DNA from: Hofstenia miamia
Taxonomy: Eukaryota; Xenacoelomorpha; Acoela; Hofsteniidae
NCBI GenBank assembly: GCA_900660155.1
Contig: CABFPE010000115.1
Span: forward strand, 777,870 to 841,869
Direction: 5' to 3'
Length of the DNA: 64,000 nucleotides
Shown: one piece after another, positions 60,185 through 64,000 of the stretch
Position numbering within the stretch: the stretch's first letter is position 1
Layout of the letters: each line of letters starts with the position of its first letter
Made by a program: the position numbers and the translations under genes
Notes under the pieces: model-generated
Database searches by the model: none
The model's input: the letters and a program-made list of their open reading frames with translations, nothing else
Told to the model about the DNA's origin: nothing

Positions 60185-60790
60185 CAGGGTGGCCCATAAG
60201 TTTGTATACAGTTAATACAAACATTTAAATAACAAGAAATAGTGAATTAAGCACATCATAAACAACAAAAAAACATAAAAAACAAACAGTATGTATTCAA
60301 AGATTAAGACAAATGTTCAAATTACTTTCCTTCATTGGTAACGCATTTTTCAAGACAACAAACATGTTACAATTGAGACTCAACTCAATCAAGCAATTTC
60401 CTCACGCTGGTTCGGAAGACGTGGTTCGATTGAGTGGCCTCCTAGATCGCCTGATCTCAATCCGATGGACTACTTTCTATGGGGTGTTGTCAAAGATGAT
60501 GTCTATGGCAGAAAGCCTACATCTGTTCCGGAAATGAAACAATACATAACTGATTCATTCAATCGTATCACGGAAAACAAAGAGCTGTGTTCCAAGGTAT
60601 GTCGTGGTGTTGAACATCGTCTTGAAAAATGCGTTACCAATGAAGGAAAGCAATTTGAACATTTGTCTTAATCTTTGAATACATACTGTTTGTTTTTTAT
60701 GTTTTTTTGTTGTTTATGCTGTGTTTAATTCACTATTTCTTGTTATTTAAATGTTTGTATTAACTGTATACAAACTTATGGGCCACCCTG
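60185..60790 (+). mobile_element. Foldback mariner-like element with 172-bp inverted repeats
   Basis: Bounded by TA (60183-60184 and 60791-60792), with termini CAGGGTGGCCCATAAG. The arms 60185-60356 and 60619-60790 are inverted copies with three mismatches in 172 bp. The right arm includes the 3' end of the transposase gene, so the left arm carries that coding end in antisense. The 262-bp middle plus the right arm encode the transposase C-terminus (about 60430-60671: WPPRSPDLNPMDYFLWG with the third catalytic Asp, to the stop). The N-terminal two thirds are missing, so it cannot move by itself. High arm identity suggests a recent origin. Confidence 0.88.
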
Positions 60791-60792
60791 TA

Positions 60793-61329
60793 TATTAAAG
60801 TTATATGGCACCTTCCTAAACTCCAAGTAAAAGGTATTGATAAAAGCTCAAGAAAGTATGCTACCTTTTATTGTGGATCAAAATGACCCAATTCAGTATT
60901 CGGCGTGGTAAAAAGGAATGTAGTAAAGCGCGGTTTAAAAATGGAAATTTGATTATGAAAAAATACATATGCTCAAAAGAAAACGGTTAAATCACCAAAA
61001 ACATTAGGTGAATAACATAATTGAGGTAATTTGATTTTGACTTCTATTCTTGTGTAATGCAACAATTTGCCATATATTAATAAGGAGTCAGCAAACCTAT
61101 TCAATACATATGCAAAGCATGTTTAAATGTAATGCTAAGTACACAAACCAATAATTAATTAAAATGCGATATCTAAAAACAATAATAAAATTAAAAATTT
61201 AGATTGGTTTTTAATTTTATGTCCCATATATGGGTCAATATGACATATTACTCATAAGGTTGCGCCCCATATTGGGGCCACTCGACAAAAATACAAAAAA
61301 GCGTGCGAGGATGTCCTGAAAAATGCATT
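60793..61329. other. Non-coding, no gene seen
   Basis: AT-rich. A G/C-richer phrase at about 61265-61290 (gcgccccatattggggccac) forms a short hairpin, with a similar cccatatatggg at 61223; purpose unknown. Confidence 0.4.
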
Positions 61330-62262
61330 AATAATAATAAATAATAATAATGAATTTAACCGAAATTAATGGTGTATACAAAAATAAAATAGCATTTAAA
61401 AACAAAAAAGAGAATTTTAGGAAATAAAATACTTCGAAATCATAAAAGCAGAGTAGCAGTTTATAGAGAAAAATCAGGTCAAGGAATTTGAGATACGGCG
61501 AGATAGGCAAAAGTCTGGCTTTTAAAAGGAGATGAAGGAAAGTTTTATTAGAAGAGTAGATCCATCGAAGAGACCGGTGTAAAAGACGATCAATTTTTAG
61601 TTGAGAAGGAAGAGTTGAGATACCAACACTCAGATCCATAACAAAATGCGCTAAGACAATGACTTGAAAATTATTAATTTGGTAAAGGAGTTAGAAGAAC
61701 TGGGCATAGTGAATTTGAGAAAGTAAAAAATAGAAAATAATTTTTTAACTTTGTGAGAAATATGCATAGACCCGGAGAAAGAACTAGAAATCAAAATACC
61801 AAGATCACGAACATAAGGTTTGAAGGGAACAATGACATTATTAAAAGAAATCAGGAGAACGGTTTTTGGAGAAAGAGAATAAGAGACTTTCAGATTTAGA
61901 GATATTAAAAGGAAGACCATTGGAAGTTGACCATAAAAGGGGCAACTGACTTTCGAGGTCAGAAGAAAATATGCGTGTCATCAACATATAGCATGCATGT
62001 AGAGTTGAAAGCAGTGATTGCTTGACGTAAAGTCATTGATGAAGATTAAGAACAAAAGAGGACCAAAAATTGAACCCTGAGGAACGCCAGATGTGACCGG
62101 AAGTTCATCAAAAAGAATAGAATCTGTTAGTGAGATAACTGGAGATGAAAGACACAAAGGAGGAATCACAACAAGAAGCCAGAGCTTCGAAACTAAGTGC
62201 GAATGAGGAACTTTATCAAAGGCCTTTTTAAATCAAGATAGACAGTAAATATATATATATAT
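61330..62262 (-). pseudogene. LINE reverse transcriptase fragment
   Basis: On the minus strand from the 62262 side: VYLDLKKAFDKVPH (the first catalytic Asp block), then SGVPQGSIFGPLLFLIFIND, then YVDDTHIFF (catalytic DD), and after frameshifts a thumb/C-terminal block LLHRSLRWIYSSNKTF ... LLPISPYLKFLDL. This is the RT palm and thumb order of jockey/CR1-type LINEs. The left (N-terminal) side stops abruptly at the hairpin at 62.23-62.29 kb. Confidence 0.8.
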
Positions 62263-62292
62263 ATATATATATATTTACTGTCTATCTTGATT
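62232..62292. repeat. Inverted repeat around (TA)n
   Basis: The arms aaatcaagatagacagtaaa and, inverted, tttactgtctatcttgattt flank a (TA)n core, giving one self-complementary stretch of about 60 bases; beyond it the arms agree again with a one-base offset. The left arm is LINE RT coding sequence (the YLDL region in antisense), and the right arm is an inverted copy of it. Confidence 0.9.
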
Positions 62293-62339
62293 TTAAAAAT
62301 CATCGTCAGAACAAAATTGCGGCAATATAAATTTACAAT

Positions 62340-63315
62340 AAACTACATTGTAGAATAAAACTATAAATATGCATGCACTTAAAACATTTTTAGTATGTTA
62401 GTACTTAGTTGATTATTAATTAATTGCTCTTTATTTTTGTTCTTAATGTAAAGAGTCTCCATTATTGTTAATTCCTTTGTTCTTTTTAAAAGTTTAAAAT
62501 TTGTTAGACTTGGTTGATGTTTGTGGATATTTCAGATCTTAGATGCCCCTTAACATGTTCATTTGCTCTTGTAATTAAATGACTTGTTTCACCAATGTAC
62601 GATTTTTGACAATCGTCACAATTGTATTCATAAATTACAGATGAAATCAAATCTAATTCAAGAGTGTCCCTGTATTTTTTAATAGCAAAATTGGGGTTAT
62701 GATGGTTCTCTTTAGATCTTTGTTAAGCATTTTAAGTTTTGATTTTACCGTTTTTTCAGTTGTTTTAATATATGGCATTTTCCAATAGATTTCTTTTTCA
62801 TTTCTAATAATCTTGTTAAATGTTTGATTAGAGAAGCATTCATTTACAATCTTTTTAATAAATTTGTGTGGATAGCAATTCTGATTAAAATACTCAAAAT
62901 GTAAATCTAGTGATGAAAAAGGAATGTATAGACCAGTATTTGTTTTCTTCAAAACCATTTTTGTTTCGAATTTATTGTTCATGTTTGTCACAGTTACACC
63001 AAGAAAATTTAATTGGCTATTGCGTTCTTCTTCCATCGTAAATTTGATTTAATCTAAGTGCTTATTTAAAATTCTAAAAAAGTTTTCAGCCTTGATTTTG
63101 TTAGTAAAAATAGAAAATATGTCATCCACATACCGAAAATATTATATAAATCCGTCATTTTTAAATAATGACTCGACGATATCCATTGCAAAAGCAGCCA
63201 TTGTTGGTCCAAGTTGTGATCCTATTGCCGATGATTTTTAAAATCGAAAACGTTTAACGTGTGCTGTGTTCATATCAATGTATCTAAGAAATGTATGCAA
63301 AATTTCGCTCATAAC
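62340..63315 (-). mobile_element. Penelope-like element fragment (RT plus GIY-YIG)
   Basis: Minus-strand pieces in order: MSEILHTFLRYIDMNTAHVK (about 63313), SSAIGSQLGPTMAAFAMD (RT block, about 63230-63180), YFRYVDDIFSIF (catalytic YVDD, about 63140), then the 127-codon frame 63036-62653 (LNFLGVTVTNMNNKF, then KKTNTGLYIPF and downstream helices), then VIYEYNCDDCQKSYIGETSH with R and NEH (about 62640-62530). The last matches the GIY-YIG endonuclease core (YIGET, Arg, Glu-His). RT followed by GIY-YIG defines Penelope-like retroelements. Stops between blocks make it inactive. The N-terminus is missing. Confidence 0.85.
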
Positions 63316-63964
63316 TAGCCCCTAGACACCTACTGATATGAAGAAAGCAGTCTTCTTAGCAGATATTTGAAATGCATACATAAAAAATGTTGAATAAATC
63401 ATTGAAAAAATGTATGTATATTACGTGTATAATCGGCGCTAAATAGGCAGGGTTGGCATGTTTCAAACACGACCTGTTTTAAACACTACATAAAAACTGT
63501 TTTTAAATGCTTTTCTTTTCAAATTTACATAGAATTTATATTTGGAAAGGGTGAAAAATAATTTTTGGGTTCCGTCCATTCGTACTTTCATAACTGATTT
63601 TTAACCACAAAACTTAAATTTTGTTAACGTGTATGCAATGAGAAATAAATAATAAATTCAATATTTTCATATAAAATAATGACTTCTAGGCGCACAAGAC
63701 AAAGGACTTACAATCATATATTGGTAATACAATGAATTGCAATATATATATATATATATTTTGGATAAAATTTCTGCTCCAAATTTTGCTTCAATATATT
63801 ACACTTGTTGAAAAGTGATTTCTTGAAAAATTCTTAATTTTCTTTAGCTAAAAGCGGTGTACTGAGTTGAGAATTCCTAAACATTTTTATTAACCCCGAA
63901 TTTAACTGCAAAATTGCAATAAAGACAAACCCATTTAACTAAATACATCATTTACGTTGCACAA

Positions 63965-63967
<3 letters not shown>
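63316..63967. other. Non-coding, no gene seen
   Basis: AT-rich with a (TA)n run at 63742-63762. No reading frame of note. Confidence 0.4.

Positions 63968-64000
<33 letters not shown>
63968..64000. repeat. (TA)n microsatellite at window end
   Basis: TA dinucleotide run to the last base. Confidence 0.95.

Noticed and set aside
1-64000. tRNA, rRNA, snRNA genes and CRISPR arrays
   Set aside because: Scanned by eye for tRNA B-box (ggttcgaatcc-like) and regular spacer arrays; none found. Diverged small RNAs cannot be excluded without a covariance search.

Overview
The window is strongly AT-rich nuclear DNA of an invertebrate animal. It has spliced genes with GT/AG introns of 0.4 to 8.6 kb, many (TA)n microsatellites, and a dense, decayed mix of non-LTR retrotransposons, a Penelope-like element, Tc1/mariner copies and MITEs. 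The host proteins (a NEK6/7 kinase and a divergent unconventional myosin) are animal-type. Arthropod is plausible, but I cannot place the species.

Layout. At 1.3-2.2 kb a two-exon plus-strand gene could encode a 65-residue secreted peptide precursor with an FGKR site. At 4.7-7.5 kb (minus) there is an intronless 929-codon myosin-motor-like gene. At 8.8-13.9 kb there are uncharacterised coding-like segments, including an intact 370-codon ORF. From 14.7 to 20.4 kb lies a hAT-type MITE, a plus-strand RT scrap and a long decayed CR1-like LINE (minus), itself carrying a piggyBac-type MITE. From 21 to 28.5 kb there is repeat-rich DNA with a promoter-like segment, a 709-base gap, tandem repeats and a 5'-truncated LINE RT. 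From 30.5 to 33.6 kb lies a broken reverse-transcriptase gene of a family marked by a GDHA-type Cys/His motif.

From 34.8 to 58.0 kb the minus strand carries one NEK6/7 kinase gene in seven coding exons. They join in frame to a 299-residue protein once assembly duplications are removed. Its introns hold a DDE transposase relic, a Tc1-like pseudogene and plus-strand coding-like exons. Beyond the gene are a 205-bp MITE (58.5 kb), a foldback mariner derivative (60.2-60.8 kb), a LINE RT relic (61.3-62.3 kb), a hairpin around (TA)n, and a Penelope-like element with RT and GIY-YIG segments (62.3-63.3 kb).

Assembly caution: five small N gaps (27608, 32110, 35051-35071, 41488, 53782-53797) are each flanked by a direct copy of the same sequence, mostly base-identical. 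These look like unmerged contig ends or haplotypes. They falsely duplicate three NEK exons (two partly), part of the RT gene and part of a tandem repeat. The genes do not form an evident pathway; the window is two recognisable host genes set in transposon-rich DNA.
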